From: Bin103 sp002238925
Lineage (GTDB): Bacteria > Spirochaetota > Spirochaetia > SZUA-6 > Bin103
DNA: 64,000 nucleotides
Assembly (NCBI GenBank): GCA_965208065.1
Contig: OZ242313.1
Span: 4,464,001-4,528,000 of the forward strand
Direction: 5' to 3'
In this document: positions 1-8,593 of the stretch, piece after piece
Layout: each line of letters opens with the position of its first letter
Position numbering within the stretch: position 1 is the first letter of the stretch
Translations under genes and position numbers: made by a program
The notes under the pieces: model-generated
Databases searched by the model: none
Seen by the model: the letters and a program-made list of their open reading frames with translations, nothing else
What the model was told of the DNA's origin: nothing

Positions 1-863
1 CGGAGTACGGCTACTCCAAGTGGCCGGATGCGCAGGGCAACCTGCAGCCGCCCGAGTTCCAGCCCGGCTACCGCAACTTCGTCGCCGCCATGGCGGACTG
101 GTACGAGAAGGGCTACATATTCCGCGAGTCGTTCATCCAGCACGACAACATCGAGGTGCTGAAGACCGGCAAGGTGGCCGTGTTCATTGGCTGGTATTCG
201 CAAATCACCATCCACTTCCAGCGCGTGCTGCTGACCGGCGCCTATCCCGACCTGACCTACAGCCACCCGAACGGCTTCGGCAGCGCCAACGGCCTGGTCA
301 TGACCAACAACGCCAGCCCCTACGCGGCCACCATGATCTCCAAGAAGAGCCCCAACCCGGAGGCCGCCATGCAGTTCCTGAACTGGCAGTACGACCCCGG
401 CAAGGACAACGTGCTCACCGCCGTGTACGGCATTCCCGGCCAGGCCTGGGACTGGGCCGATCCCGACGAGAAGTACTATGTGGACCGGTTCGAGACCGAC
501 GCGGGCCAGATCTACGCCGGCGAGTTCATGATCGCCACCGGGCTCGGCACCGACACCTGGTTCGCGCCCAACACCGAGGACCTGAAGCGCCACTACGAAG
601 AGATCCGCGACTACGCCACCAACTACGACAACGGCAAGATGCCGTTCGACTTCGACGTGGCCTACGACATCGCGGCGATCAAGGACGCCGTGTCCGCCTA
701 CGACGACATTCAGCGCATGATCGACGAGGAAACCGCCAAGTTCATTACCGGCACCCGCCCGATGGGCGAGTGGGACGACTTCGTGGCCAGCCTGAAGAAG
801 ATCGGCATCGACCAGTTGTACGCCGAGTACACCAACCAGTACCGGGAAATAAAGGGTCTGTAA
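1..863 (+). CDS. ABC sugar transporter extracellular solute-binding protein (3' part)
   Basis: The reading frame is open from the first bases of the window and gives about 286 residues ending at TAA 861-863, so the N-terminus and signal peptide lie upstream. The C-terminal lobe resembles LplA-type (extracellular solute-binding family 1) proteins: a run of aromatic residues (WYEKGYIF, FLNWQYDPG), the segment EAAMQFLNWQYD typical of these binding proteins, and a charged C-terminus. Two LplB/YtcP-type permease genes follow on the same strand, so it should be the periplasmic or lipid-anchored sugar receptor of that importer. A paralogous but diverged system lies at 53733-57446. Substrate cannot be deduced. 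Family confidence is high, specificity unknown. Confidence 0.85.
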   Translation, partial: EYGYSKWPDAQGNLQPPEFQPGYRNFVAAMADWYEKGYIFRESFIQHDNIEVLKTGKVAVFIGWYSQITIHFQRVLLTGAYPDLTYSHPNGFGSANGLVMTNNASPYAATMISKKSPNPEAAMQFLNWQYDPGKDNVLTAVYGIPGQAWDWADPDEKYYVDRFETDAGQIYAGEFMIATGLGTDTWFAPNTEDLKRHYEEIRDYATNYDNGKMPFDFDVAYDIAAIKDAVSAYDDIQRMIDEETAKFITGTRPMGEWDDFVASLKKIGIDQLYAEYTNQYREIKGL

Positions 864-954
864 CCGGTACCCCGCCGGCTAACGGCATGACCCACCCTGT
901 GCGGCAGCCGCGACTCGTTTCGCGGCTGCCGCCGGTTTCGCGCCCGGGCCCCGC

Positions 955-1911
955 GTGAGAGCGGCCGCCCACCCCGCGGGCGCGGTACGCACGCCGCGCC
1001 GGACCCTGCTCACCACTTGGAACAAGTACCGCCTGTACTACGTGCTGGCGATTCCGGGGCTGCTCTACTTCCTCATCTTCCACTACCTGCCGATCTACGG
1101 CATCGTTATCGCCTTCAAGGACATCAGCCCGTTCAGCAGCGTCGCCGACGTAATCACCAAGCCGTTCGTCGGCTTCCGCTGGTTCCGGCAACTGTTCGAG
1201 TCGTTCTACTTCTGGCAGATCATGTGGAACACGGTGTGGATCAGCTTCCTGAAGCTGGTAAGCGTGTTCCCGGCGTCGATTGCGCTGGCGCTGCTGATCA
1301 ACGAGGTGCCCTTCGTCCGGCTCAAGCGCATCATCCAGACGGTGAGCTACGTGCCGCACTTCTTCTCCATGGTGGTGGTGGCCGGCATCGTGATGAGCCT
1401 GCTTACCACCGAGGGCGGGCTGATCAACCAGATAATCGCCCTGTTCGGCGGCGAACCGCACATGTTCCTGGGCGATCCGCACCAGTTCCGCGGCATCCTG
1501 GTGCTCACCACGCTGTGGCAGGAGGTGGGCTGGGGCACCATCCTGTTCCTGGCGGCCATCTCCAACATCGACCCGCAACTCTACGAGGCGGCGGTGATCG
1601 ACGGCGCCGGCAAGTGGCGGCAGACCTGGCACATCACCGTGCCGGGCATCACCTTCGTGATCGTGATTCTGCTGATCTTCCGCATCGGCGGGCTGCTGAA
1701 CGCCGGTTTCGAGCAGATCCTGCTGCTGTACTCGCCGCCGGTGTACGAGGTGGCGGACATCCTGGACACCTACGTGTACCGCTCCGGGATCGAGAGCCTG
1801 AAGTACTCGTTCGCCACCGCCGTGGGGCTGTTCAAGGCGCTGCTTGCGGCCGTCCTGCTGCTCGGCTCCAACGTGGTGGCAAAGCGCCTCGGCCACACCG
1901 GGATCTGGTAG
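955..1911 (+). CDS. ABC transporter permease, LplB type (sugar importer)
   Basis: This 318-residue integral membrane protein starts at GTG 955. About six hydrophobic segments are visible, the first at residues 28-50 (YYVLAIPGLLYFLIFHYLP). The cytoplasmic EAA loop, which contacts the ATPase, is near residue 210 (EAAVIDGAGKWRQTWHITVPG). The family is the LplB subgroup of CUT1 sugar importers, which takes up oligosaccharides together with a second permease. It sits 91 bp after the binding protein and 4 bp before the second permease, consistent with one operon. No ATPase gene is in the visible part; these systems often share an MsmK/UgpC-type ATPase encoded elsewhere. Confidence 0.9.
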   Translation: MRAAAHPAGAVRTPRRTLLTTWNKYRLYYVLAIPGLLYFLIFHYLPIYGIVIAFKDISPFSSVADVITKPFVGFRWFRQLFESFYFWQIMWNTVWISFLKLVSVFPASIALALLINEVPFVRLKRIIQTVSYVPHFFSMVVVAGIVMSLLTTEGGLINQIIALFGGEPHMFLGDPHQFRGILVLTTLWQEVGWGTILFLAAISNIDPQLYEAAVIDGAGKWRQTWHITVPGITFVIVILLIFRIGGLLNAGFEQILLLYSPPVYEVADILDTYVYRSGIESLKYSFATAVGLFKALLAAVLLLGSNVVAKRLGHTGIW

Positions 1912-1915
1912 GCGC

Positions 1916-2794
1916 ATGCATCTGCAACGCAGCCGCGGCGAAGCGGTGTTCACGGTATTCAACATCGTCTTTCTGATCGCCCTGTCGCTCACCTTCGTCA
2001 TCCCGTTCATGTCGATCATCAGCACCTCGCTGATCGGCATCGAGGAGTGGGCGCGGCGCGGCGCGTTCATCCTGTTTCCGCAGAAAATCGAGTTCGGCGC
2101 CTACGGAATCCTGTTCACCGGCGGCTCGCGGCTGGCCACCGGCTTCTTCTACAGCCTGGCGCGGGTTCTGGTCGGCACCGCGCTCAACCTGTTTTTCACC
2201 GCCACCCTCTCCTACGTGCTCGCCCGCCGCGGCCTGCCGGGCCGGGTAGGCATGACGTTGTTCGTGTTCGTGACCATGATCATCAGCGGCGGCCTGATTC
2301 CCACCTTCTTCCTGATCGACCGCATGGGCCTGACCAACACCTTCTGGGCGATGGTGATCCCGTTCCTGATCAGCCCCTGGAACATGCTGATTATGCGCAA
2401 CTTCTTCATGGCGCTGCCGGAGAGCCTGGAGGAGGCGGCCATTATCGACGGCGCCACGCCGCTGCAGACCCTGGTCAGGATCGTGCTGCCGCTGTCCACC
2501 GCGTCGATTGCCACCATCGGCCTGTTCTACGCCGTGTGGCACTGGAACGAGTGGTTCTATGCCTTCCTGTATATCAACGACACCGCCAAGCTGCCGCTGC
2601 AGGTGGTGCTGCGCAACATCCTCACCGCCGGCATGATCGAAGACACCGAGATGATCCCGATCGACCAGTTCCCGCCCGCGCAGAGCCTGAAGACGGCGAT
2701 GATCGTGGTCACCGTCACCCCCATCCTGTGCGTCTACCCGTTCATCCAGCGCTACTTCGTCAAAGGCGTCATGATCGGCAGCATCAAGGGATAG
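1916..2794 (+). CDS. ABC transporter permease, YtcP/LplC type (sugar importer)
   Basis: This 292-residue permease starts at ATG 1916, just four bases after the stop of the previous permease, which argues for translational coupling. It has several hydrophobic spans and the EAA loop near residue 172 (EEAAIIDGATPLQTLVRIVLPL). It ends in the conserved tail KGVMIGSIKG, identical to the end of the permease encoded at 55495-56487 and diagnostic of the LplC/YtcP group. It should form the heterodimeric channel with the preceding gene product. The next gene starts about 240 bp downstream and is unrelated. Confidence 0.9.
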   Translation: MHLQRSRGEAVFTVFNIVFLIALSLTFVIPFMSIISTSLIGIEEWARRGAFILFPQKIEFGAYGILFTGGSRLATGFFYSLARVLVGTALNLFFTATLSYVLARRGLPGRVGMTLFVFVTMIISGGLIPTFFLIDRMGLTNTFWAMVIPFLISPWNMLIMRNFFMALPESLEEAAIIDGATPLQTLVRIVLPLSTASIATIGLFYAVWHWNEWFYAFLYINDTAKLPLQVVLRNILTAGMIEDTEMIPIDQFPPAQSLKTAMIVVTVTPILCVYPFIQRYFVKGVMIGSIKG

Positions 2795-3036
2795 TCGCCA
2801 GACGCGGACGGCTGGTTGACTTTCTTTGTACTTTCTTTGGATTGGGGGTTGACACGCTCTTGGCTGGCTGATCAGGCAGCGTGACCGCCCCGGACACGGC
2901 CATGCCGAGGACGCGCGTGGTCGGCGCTCTCACCGCTTCGCGCGCGCGAACTGGTTTTAAGAGCCGGAATCCGGCGGCCGGCGCCTCCACGGGCCTTCAG
3001 GGGGTGTCTGATTTCCGGGTGTACGATGTTCCCATC

Positions 3037-4378
3037 ATGGAACACGATACGATCACGCCGCGCACGCCGGAAGTGGCTGCTCCAGTCTCGCAACCGCCCG
3101 ATCTGGAGCGGCTCGGCAACCAAATCGCCGAGCAATCCTCGCGCATTGACGCCGCCATGTACGAATTGCTGCGCGACCTGCACGAGTTCGACCAGCGTTA
3201 CGGTTGGGAAGGATTCCGCTCCTGCGCCCACTGGCTCAACTACCGCACCGGCCTCGCCCTCGGCGCCGCCCGCGAGAAGCTGCGCGTGGCCAGTGCGCTG
3301 GCCGACCTGAACCACGTCTCCGCGGCCATGGCGCGTGGGCAGTTGTCGTACTCCAAGGTGCGCGCCCTTACCCGGATTGCCACCCCGGCCACGGAAGCCC
3401 CGCTGCTGGCGCTGGCGCTGAGCTCCACGGCGGCGCAGGTGGAGCGGATGGTACGCGGGTGGCGGCGGGCTGACCGGGACGCGGCGGCGGACGCCGGGCA
3501 CGACCTCCTGGCGAGCCGGATGCTGAGCACGCGAGTGGACGAGGACGGCATGGTGGTGGTGCGCGGGCGGCTGCCGGCGGAGGTGGGAGCAGTGCTGCTG
3601 CGCGCCGTGGAGGCGGCGCTGGAGCAGGTGCCGGCCGCAGGCGACGGCGACGAGTCCACGGCGGCGCAGCGGCGCGCCGACGCGCTGGGCCTGGTGGCCG
3701 AGAGCGCGTTGGCCAGCGGGCTCGATCCAGGCAACTCCGCCGACCGCTTCCAGGTGACGGTGCACGTACCGGTCGACGCGCTCGCCTCCCGCGCGCCGGA
3801 CGACGGCGCGGCGCCGCTCGCCGGCGCAGAACCGCGGGCGGACGGCGCGGCGGTATCGTTGCCGTTCGGTCCGGCGGCAGACGGCGTCGCACGGGATACT
3901 CCAGGGCGCGTGGACCGCGGCGACGCCACCTCCGACTCGTCGCCACACCACGACGAGTCGGCCCGCCGCAGCGGCAACGCCGGGTTCGATGGCAGCCTCA
4001 TTGCAGGCGCCGCTGGCTGGCCGCCGCCCGCGGAGCGGGAGACTTTCGCCACGGCTCACGTTCCCGCGGGAACGTTCGAGGTTGACCTCGACGCCGGCCA
4101 GGCAGTCATCGAGCAGGCCGGCGGCCTTCACCTGGGCAGGGAGACGGCCAGGCGCGTGGCCTGCGATGCCGGCCTCGTGGTGCTGCTCGGCGACGGCGGC
4201 GGCGAGGTTCTGGACGTGGGGCGCAGGTCGCGCACGCTGCCGAGCGCTCTGCGCCGCGCGCTGCTGAGCCGGGACCGCGGCCAGTGCCGGTTCCCGGGCT
4301 GCGAGTCGCGCCACTGCGACGCCCATCACGTCGAACACTGGGCGGACGGCGGTCAGACTCGTCTTCCGAACTTGGTTC
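3037..4378 (+). pseudogene. DUF222/HNH endonuclease gene, 5' part, split by the RIT element
   Basis: ATG 3037 opens a DUF222 domain protein (residues ~15-230, beginning DLERLGNQIAEQSSRIDAAMYELLRDL is the family hallmark region) followed by a variable Pro/Ala/Gly-rich linker and the start of an HNH nuclease domain (RDRGQCRFPGCESRHCDAHHVEHW, given here only as landmarks near residue 415-435). The frame then runs TRLPNLVL and stops at TAA in the inserted element. The missing continuation, LCRFHHRAVHEEGF, is found in the correct sense at 7765 onwards, after the recombinase trio. The gene was therefore whole before insertion. An upstream in-frame GTG at 2881 is possible, but ATG 3037 with TACGAT 10 bp ahead looks better. 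These HNH proteins are usually repeated, mobile-associated nucleases. Confidence 0.85.
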
Positions 4379-4409
4379 TATAATGCGGAGTCCGGGATAA
4401 TGCGGAGTA
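4379..4409 (+). repeat. Left terminal inverted repeat of the RIT element
   Basis: The 31-bp end begins TATAATGCGGAGTCCGGG and contains two direct copies of the core ATAATGCGGAGT, 18 bp apart. Its reverse complement matches 7702-7732 at 29 of 31 positions. The twin cores look like two recombinase-binding half sites. Confidence 0.9.
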
Positions 4410-4513
4410 GATGGCGCGGCGTGGATGATAAAGAGGGATTCAAGCAGGTGTAGGGGGTAGTTGGAGTAGCCGATACTTCGCATTATCGCGCTCCTTCAAG
4501 CAAGGAGGCATCC

Positions 4514-5755
4514 ATGCTTGAAGACCATCTGAAATCGGCGACCACTTGTCGCCGACTCCGTTCTGGACCCGCGGGCGGCCACATCGACGACTTTGCAGAT
4601 TGGCTGCAGGACCGCGGCTCTCCGCCGAACTCGCGCAGTCTCACGCTGCGCAGTATGGCGGCATGGACGGACTGGCTCACCGAGAAGTCGTTCACTGCCG
4701 TCGACTTGGTGGCGGGATACGAGGCGTGCCGTACGGAGCTGTCCGAGCACGGTCGAGTTCGCTATCAGCGGGGTCCCAACGTAAACTCGATGGCGGCCGC
4801 TCAGGCGCTGATCCGGTTCCTGCGGGAGCGGGGCGTACTGGCGGCTGCTGAGCAACCGATGGCGCCGCACGAGCGCTGGCCACTGTTGCAGCGATTTCGG
4901 GATTGGATGATTGAACGACAGGGCGTGGCGGCTGTCACGATGGAAGGCTACCAGCGCTACGTGGTCGATTTCATCGTTAGTTGTGGAGTTGATCCGTCGA
5001 GCTATAGCGCCACGTCGGTGCGAGACTTCATGCTACGACGGTGTGCTGGCCACAAGGTAGCCACGGCGCAAGGGATCGCAACGGCGATGCGCGCCTTCCT
5101 GCGGTTCCTCGCCGCCACCGGGCAATGCTCGGAGGGGCTGATCCATGCGGTGCCGCGGATCGCGTCCTACCAACTCGCCTCCACGCCTCGGTTCCTCGAG
5201 CCTGACGATCTGGAGAAGGTAATCGACGCCGTCAGCGATCAGGATGCCGTGGGAGCCAGGGATCGGGCGGTAGTCCTCCTGCTCGCTCGGTTGGGCCTGC
5301 GCGCCAGCGAGGTCGCCGAACTGAGTTTCGATGCCATCGACTGGCAGAACGGGCGCATCGCTGTGTGCGGCAAGGGTGGGTACCAACACTGGCTGCCGCT
5401 TCCGCAGCAGGTTGGCGACGCCATCGTCACCTATCTGCGCCGTGGAAGACCGCCGTTGCCGGTGCCACAGGTGTTCATCTCTGCGCTGGCGCCGCGGCGC
5501 CCGATGACTCGGCTCGCCGTATCCGGTGTCGTGGACAGGACGCTTCGTCGAGCAGGGGTCAAGGCGCCTCAGCACGGTGCACACCTCCTGCGCCACTCGG
5601 CGGCGACCGCCATGTTGCGCAACGGGGTGTCCCTGGCCGGCATCGCCAGTGTTCTGAGACACCGCGATCCGCGAGCCACCGCGCACTACGCCAAGATAGA
5701 TTTCGACCTGCTGGGCGAGATCGTCCAGCCGTGGCCCCAGACGACGACATGCTGA
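4514..5755 (+). CDS. ritA: Tyrosine recombinase, first of trio (RitA-like)
   Basis: A 413-residue phage-integrase-family recombinase starting at ATG 4514, preceded by CAAGGAGG at a good ribosome-binding distance. Residues ~1-110 form an extra N-terminal region, 110-220 a SAM-like core-binding domain (LLQRFRDWMIERQGVAAVTM), and 240-400 the catalytic domain. The catalytic set is visible: Arg in LGLRASEV (~258), Lys in CGKGGYQHW, His-x-x-Arg in HLLRHSAAT (~357-360), and HRDPRATAHYAKID with the Tyr nucleophile near 390. Its length fits the long first recombinase of RIT elements. It overlaps the next gene by 7 bp, so the trio is probably co-translated. The three proteins presumably act together at the TAATGCGG-bearing ends; the division of labour is not known. 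Confidence 0.9.
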   Translation: MLEDHLKSATTCRRLRSGPAGGHIDDFADWLQDRGSPPNSRSLTLRSMAAWTDWLTEKSFTAVDLVAGYEACRTELSEHGRVRYQRGPNVNSMAAAQALIRFLRERGVLAAAEQPMAPHERWPLLQRFRDWMIERQGVAAVTMEGYQRYVVDFIVSCGVDPSSYSATSVRDFMLRRCAGHKVATAQGIATAMRAFLRFLAATGQCSEGLIHAVPRIASYQLASTPRFLEPDDLEKVIDAVSDQDAVGARDRAVVLLLARLGLRASEVAELSFDAIDWQNGRIAVCGKGGYQHWLPLPQQVGDAIVTYLRRGRPPLPVPQVFISALAPRRPMTRLAVSGVVDRTLRRAGVKAPQHGAHLLRHSAATAMLRNGVSLAGIASVLRHRDPRATAHYAKIDFDLLGEIVQPWPQTTTC

Positions 5756-6660
5756 GTGACCACGTAGACCGCTATCTCGCACTGCGGCGAACCCTCGGCT
5801 ACAAGCTCCACGACACCGGCCGCAATCTGCAAGCATTCGCAGCCTTCGCCGGCGACAAGGGCGACACCCACATCCGCGCCGCCACCGCCGTGCAGTGGGC
5901 GGCGCAGGCGTCTACACCGCACGCGCGCGCGGTTCGACTTCACGATGTCGTCGTGCTGGCCCGCTTCCTGTTCGCCGAGGACGCCACCCACGAGATCCCC
6001 CCAGCTCGCCACTTCCATGTCCGCGTGGTCCGCCAGCCGCCCTACATCTATACGCCGACCGAGATCGGGCAACTACTGGCGGCGGCGCGCCGTCTGCCGT
6101 GCTCCTACGCGCTGCGTCGGTCCGTCTATGCGACCCTGATCGGACTCATCGCCGCCACCGGCCTGCGCGTCTCGGAGGCGCTCGACCTGCGTTTCGACGA
6201 CCTGCTTCCCAACTCTGTCCTGTGCATCCGCCGAACCAAGTTCGCCAAGAGCCGCCTGGTGCCGTTGCATCCGACGACGGTCGAAGCGTTGACTGAGTAC
6301 CTGCACGAGCGGCAGAGCGTCGCCATCGCCGACGACCACCTGTTCGTGTCGGCTCACCACCGGCGCATCCCGACACCTACGGCCAGTGGCACCTTCCAGC
6401 GGGTGGTCAGGCTTGCCGGCATCGCTGTTGGCCGCCAGCGCCGTCCGCGGATGGTGGATCTGCGCCACACTTTTGCCACCAGATCCCTGCAACGCTGTGC
6501 GGTGCGGCGCGAATCAGTGGCGCGTCACCTGGTCGCGCTCTCCACCTATCTCGGGCACACCAACGTCGTCCACACCTACTGGTATCTGGAGGCGACTCCC
6601 GAATTGATGGCCGACATCGCCACGACCGGCGAGAACTTCGTTTCCGGGAGGTTGGCATGA
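5749..6660 (+). CDS. ritB: Tyrosine recombinase, second of trio (RitB-like)
   Basis: This 303-residue recombinase starts at ATG 5749 inside the end of the first recombinase gene. A short core-binding domain (residues 1-95, beginning MLSDHVDRYLALRRTLGYKL) is followed by the catalytic domain. The catalytic residues are Arg in ATGLRVSEAL (~140), Lys in TKFAKSRLVPL, DLRHTFATR (~238-240), LGHTNVVHTYWYLE with Tyr around 278. The final TGA overlaps the next ATG (ATGA at 6657-6660). Start and size agree with the shorter middle member of RIT trios. The full catalytic set suggests an active enzyme. Confidence 0.9.
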   Translation: MLSDHVDRYLALRRTLGYKLHDTGRNLQAFAAFAGDKGDTHIRAATAVQWAAQASTPHARAVRLHDVVVLARFLFAEDATHEIPPARHFHVRVVRQPPYIYTPTEIGQLLAAARRLPCSYALRRSVYATLIGLIAATGLRVSEALDLRFDDLLPNSVLCIRRTKFAKSRLVPLHPTTVEALTEYLHERQSVAIADDHLFVSAHHRRIPTPTASGTFQRVVRLAGIAVGRQRRPRMVDLRHTFATRSLQRCAVRRESVARHLVALSTYLGHTNVVHTYWYLEATPELMADIATTGENFVSGRLA

Positions 6661-7649
6661 CTCCCATCGCACCACTGATTACCTACTTCCTGCGTGACTA
6701 CCTTCCCGTGGAGCGCGGCTTCAGCCCGCATACCTGCGAGAGCTACGCCTATGCCTTCCGTTTGTTGTTCACTTTCGCCGCCGGACGCCTCGGCATCACA
6801 CCGTCGGCGCTTCATCTTGAACATCTCGATGCCCCGCTCATCGTCGCGTTCCTTACCCACTTCGAGGTCGATCGTGGCGGCAGCCCGGCCAGCCGCAACG
6901 TCCGACTGGCGGCCGTGAAAGCCTTCATGCGCTACGTCGAATTCCGTCATCCGGCTGCGTTGGAACAAGCCAGACAGATCCGCGCCATCCCCTCCAAGCG
7001 CCATGATCATCCGCTCGTCCGCCACCTGACTATGGACGAGGTCAACGCGATTCTGGACGCTCCGGATATCACCACTCGGTTCGGCGTCCGCGACCGCGCC
7101 ATGCTCCATCTCTGCTTCGCTGCTGCTCTGCGCGTGTCCGAACTGGTGACGGCGCAGCTGCCAGATCTGTCGCTGCGCGGAACCGCGAGTCTCCGCGTCC
7201 ATGGCAAGGGCCGCCGTGAACGCTGTCTCCCGCTGTGGAAACAAACCGTCGCTGACCTCCGGGCTTGGCTCGCTGTCCGCGGCGAGAACCCGGCGCGGGA
7301 GGTGTTCCTGAACGCCACCGACAGGCCGATGAGCCGCGCCGGATTCGAGTACATCCTGGACAAGCATGTGCGGACCGCCGCGACCGCCTGTCCTTCGCTG
7401 GCGGGACGTTCGATCTCACCTCACCAACTCCGCCACAGCTGCGCCCTCACCATGCTGCAGGCTACCGGAGACATCCGCAAGGTGGCGCTGTGGCTGGGGC
7501 ACGCCGACGTGCGCACCACCGAGGTCTACCTGCGCGTCGATCCCACTGACAAGCTGGAGGCCGTCGAAGCCGTGCTCCCGCCGCAACTCCGCCGCGGGCG
7601 ATTCAAGGCTCCCGACGAACTGATCTCCTCGCTTCTGGCCCCGGGATAA
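6657..7649 (+). CDS. ritC: Tyrosine recombinase, third of trio (RitC-like)
   Basis: A 330-residue XerC/D-like recombinase whose ATG overlaps the preceding stop by four bases. The N-terminal SAM-like domain covers residues 5-95 (LITYFLRDYLPVERGFSPHT) and the catalytic domain 115-310. Catalytic positions: Arg in ALRVSELV (~158), Lys in HGKGRRERCLPL, HQLRHSCAL (~257-260) and LGHADVRTTEVYLRVD with Tyr ~290. Its stop at 7647-7649 sits just inside another TAATGCG copy (7646-7654), close to the right inverted repeat, so no cargo lies between the trio and the element end. Confidence 0.9.
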   Translation: MTPIAPLITYFLRDYLPVERGFSPHTCESYAYAFRLLFTFAAGRLGITPSALHLEHLDAPLIVAFLTHFEVDRGGSPASRNVRLAAVKAFMRYVEFRHPAALEQARQIRAIPSKRHDHPLVRHLTMDEVNAILDAPDITTRFGVRDRAMLHLCFAAALRVSELVTAQLPDLSLRGTASLRVHGKGRRERCLPLWKQTVADLRAWLAVRGENPAREVFLNATDRPMSRAGFEYILDKHVRTAATACPSLAGRSISPHQLRHSCALTMLQATGDIRKVALWLGHADVRTTEVYLRVDPTDKLEAVEAVLPPQLRRGRFKAPDELISSLLAPG

Positions 7650-7701
7650 TGCGCAGCGATCCACGCCTCAACAGCCCTTCCCGCAAGGATTTCAGTCATG
7701 T

Positions 7702-7732
7702 CACTCCGCATTACCCCGGACTCCGCATTATA
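7702..7732 (-). repeat. Right terminal inverted repeat of the RIT element
   Basis: Read on the minus strand the sequence begins TATAATGCGGAGTCCGGGG and matches the left end 4379-4409 except at two positions (A/G at position 19 and at the last base). It again holds two copies of the TAATGCGGAGT core. Confidence 0.9.
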
Positions 7733-7736
7733 AGGC

Positions 7737-7756
7737 TAATGCGGTGCACCGCATTA
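7737..7756. repeat. Perfect 20-bp palindrome at the right RIT junction
   Basis: TAATGCGGTGCACCGCATTA is its own reverse complement. Each half carries the TAATGCGG core of the terminal repeats. It sits between the right inverted repeat and the resumed HNH codons and has no counterpart at the left edge. It may be the outer limit of the element or a recombinase core site. Confidence 0.8.
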
Positions 7757-8050
7757 AGACTTCTGTGCCGGTTCCATCACAGAGCGGTGCACGAAGAGGG
7801 CTTTCGGGTGGTTGCCGCGGAGGTGGAAGGGCAGTTCCGGTTCCTGCGCCCGGACGGCGAACCGGTGCCGGATCAGCCGCCGCCGGCGTGCTGGGTCGGG
7901 GCTCCGCTGGCGCCGACCGACGCGCGGCTGGCGGCAGCCGGCATCAGCATCGGTGCCCACACCGCCACGCCCAACTGGTACGGGGAGCCGTTGCGCCTGC
8001 AGAGCGTGCTCGACGTGCTTTGGGAGCCCACGGCTGCGAAGACCGGATGA
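7757..8050 (+). pseudogene. DUF222/HNH endonuclease gene, 3' part
   Basis: The frame read from 7757 gives RLLCRFHHRAVHEEGF, the last histidines of the HNH fold, then a C-terminal tail of about 80 residues ending at TGA 8048-8050 (…VLWEPTAAKTG). It directly continues the protein interrupted at 4378. The tail WYGEPLRLQSVLDVLW is typical of the end of DUF222/HNH proteins. No start codon of its own is convincing, so it is the stranded half of a split gene. Confidence 0.85.
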
Positions 8051-8064
8051 TGGAGGAAGCGGGC

Positions 8065-8373
8065 ATGACGACGTTCAATATTCGAGAGTACCGCGAATCC
8101 GATCGGGATGCGGTGGTTGCGCTGTGGCGCGAGTGCGGGCTGGTCAGGCCGTGGAACGATCCGGTGAAGGACATCCATCGCAAGCTGCGCCCTGAGTGGC
8201 CGGCTGGTGGCGACGGTAATGGCTGGATACGAGGGCCATCGCGGCTGGATCAACTACCTGGCGGTCGCCTGCAGATCAGACGCTCGAACACCGAGGCCAT
8301 CGGATTCTACCGCTCACTCGGATTCGCCGAGGACAACTCAATCAGCATGGGCAAGCGCCTGATCGAAGACTGA
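8065..8373 (+). pseudogene. GNAT N-acetyltransferase, frame-broken
   Basis: ATG 8065 opens a clear GNAT start (MTTFNIREYRESDRDAVVALWRECGL). After about residue 43 the frame changes: the expected LVATVMAGYEGHRGWINYLAV is encoded one frame over from about 8204 to 8266, and the original frame then returns for the C-terminal RRSNTEAIGFYRSLGFAED (8277-8373). At least two lesions are needed, and the acetyl-CoA-binding loop (R/Q-x-x-G-x-G/A) is deleted between 8266 and 8277. The product would not be functional. The last 85 bp recur at 8860-8944. Confidence 0.8.
8279..8363 (+). repeat. Direct repeat copy 1 (GNAT gene tail)
   Basis: This 85-bp stretch is repeated at 8860-8944 with a single A/G difference (GGACAACTC versus GGACGACTC). 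It encodes NTEAIGFYRSLGFAED, the end of the GNAT gene. Confidence 0.9.
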
Positions 8374-8395
8374 TCCGACTGCTGGCCCGCCGGCG

Positions 8396-8535
8396 GCGTG
8401 CACGTTGACCATCCACACGCCCTGTTCCGCCGCCGTCCGGCAGGCCCCGGCCACGGTGTTGGGAATGTCGTGCCACTTCAGGTCCAGGAACACCCGGCCG
8501 CCGTGCTCGTGCACCAGGTCACCAGGTCGATGGCT
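8396..8535 (-). pseudogene. Internal fragment of pyrF, displaced copy
   Basis: The segment matches about 130 bp inside intact pyrF (9419-9548), same orientation, with several mismatches and a local 8-bp tandem duplication (ACCAGGTC twice near 8513-8528). On the minus strand it covers the VFLDLKWHDIPNTV-to-VWMVNVHA region. It follows the GNAT tail by 22 bp, as intact pyrF follows the second GNAT tail, so the two blocks look like parts of one duplicated segment. Confidence 0.8.
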
Positions 8536-8593
8536 GCCTTGACCCGTCTACGTGGGGGCGCGGATACTGGCGACACCGGACGGGAGAGGCTAC

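Larger units (their letters stand above)
4379..7756 (+). mobile_element. RIT-type element (three tandem tyrosine recombinases) inserted in an HNH gene
   Basis: Three overlapping tyrosine-recombinase genes in one direction are flanked by 31-bp inverted repeats at 4379-4409 and 7702-7732 (29 of 31 positions match). Flanking codons rejoin a single DUF222/HNH gene: ...AACTTGGTTCT on the left and CTTCTGTGCCGG on the right. This is the organisation of RIT elements (recombinase in trio, RitA-RitB-RitC). The left edge is firm at about 4379. The right edge lies between 7732 and about 7758, because a further palindrome carrying the same TAATGCGG core fills 7737-7756. No cargo gene is present. TTCT-like bases at both junctions could be a short target duplication, but the target itself is repetitive so this is ambiguous. 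Confidence 0.85.

Noticed and set aside
2872..4338. 488-codon minus-strand frame opposite the HNH gene
   Set aside because: Shadow frame of the DUF222/HNH gene; no recognisable domain.
4379..7756. Integrated phage or integron explained the recombinases
   Set aside because: No phage genes, attC array or cargo; three overlapping recombinases with inverted ends fit a RIT element better.
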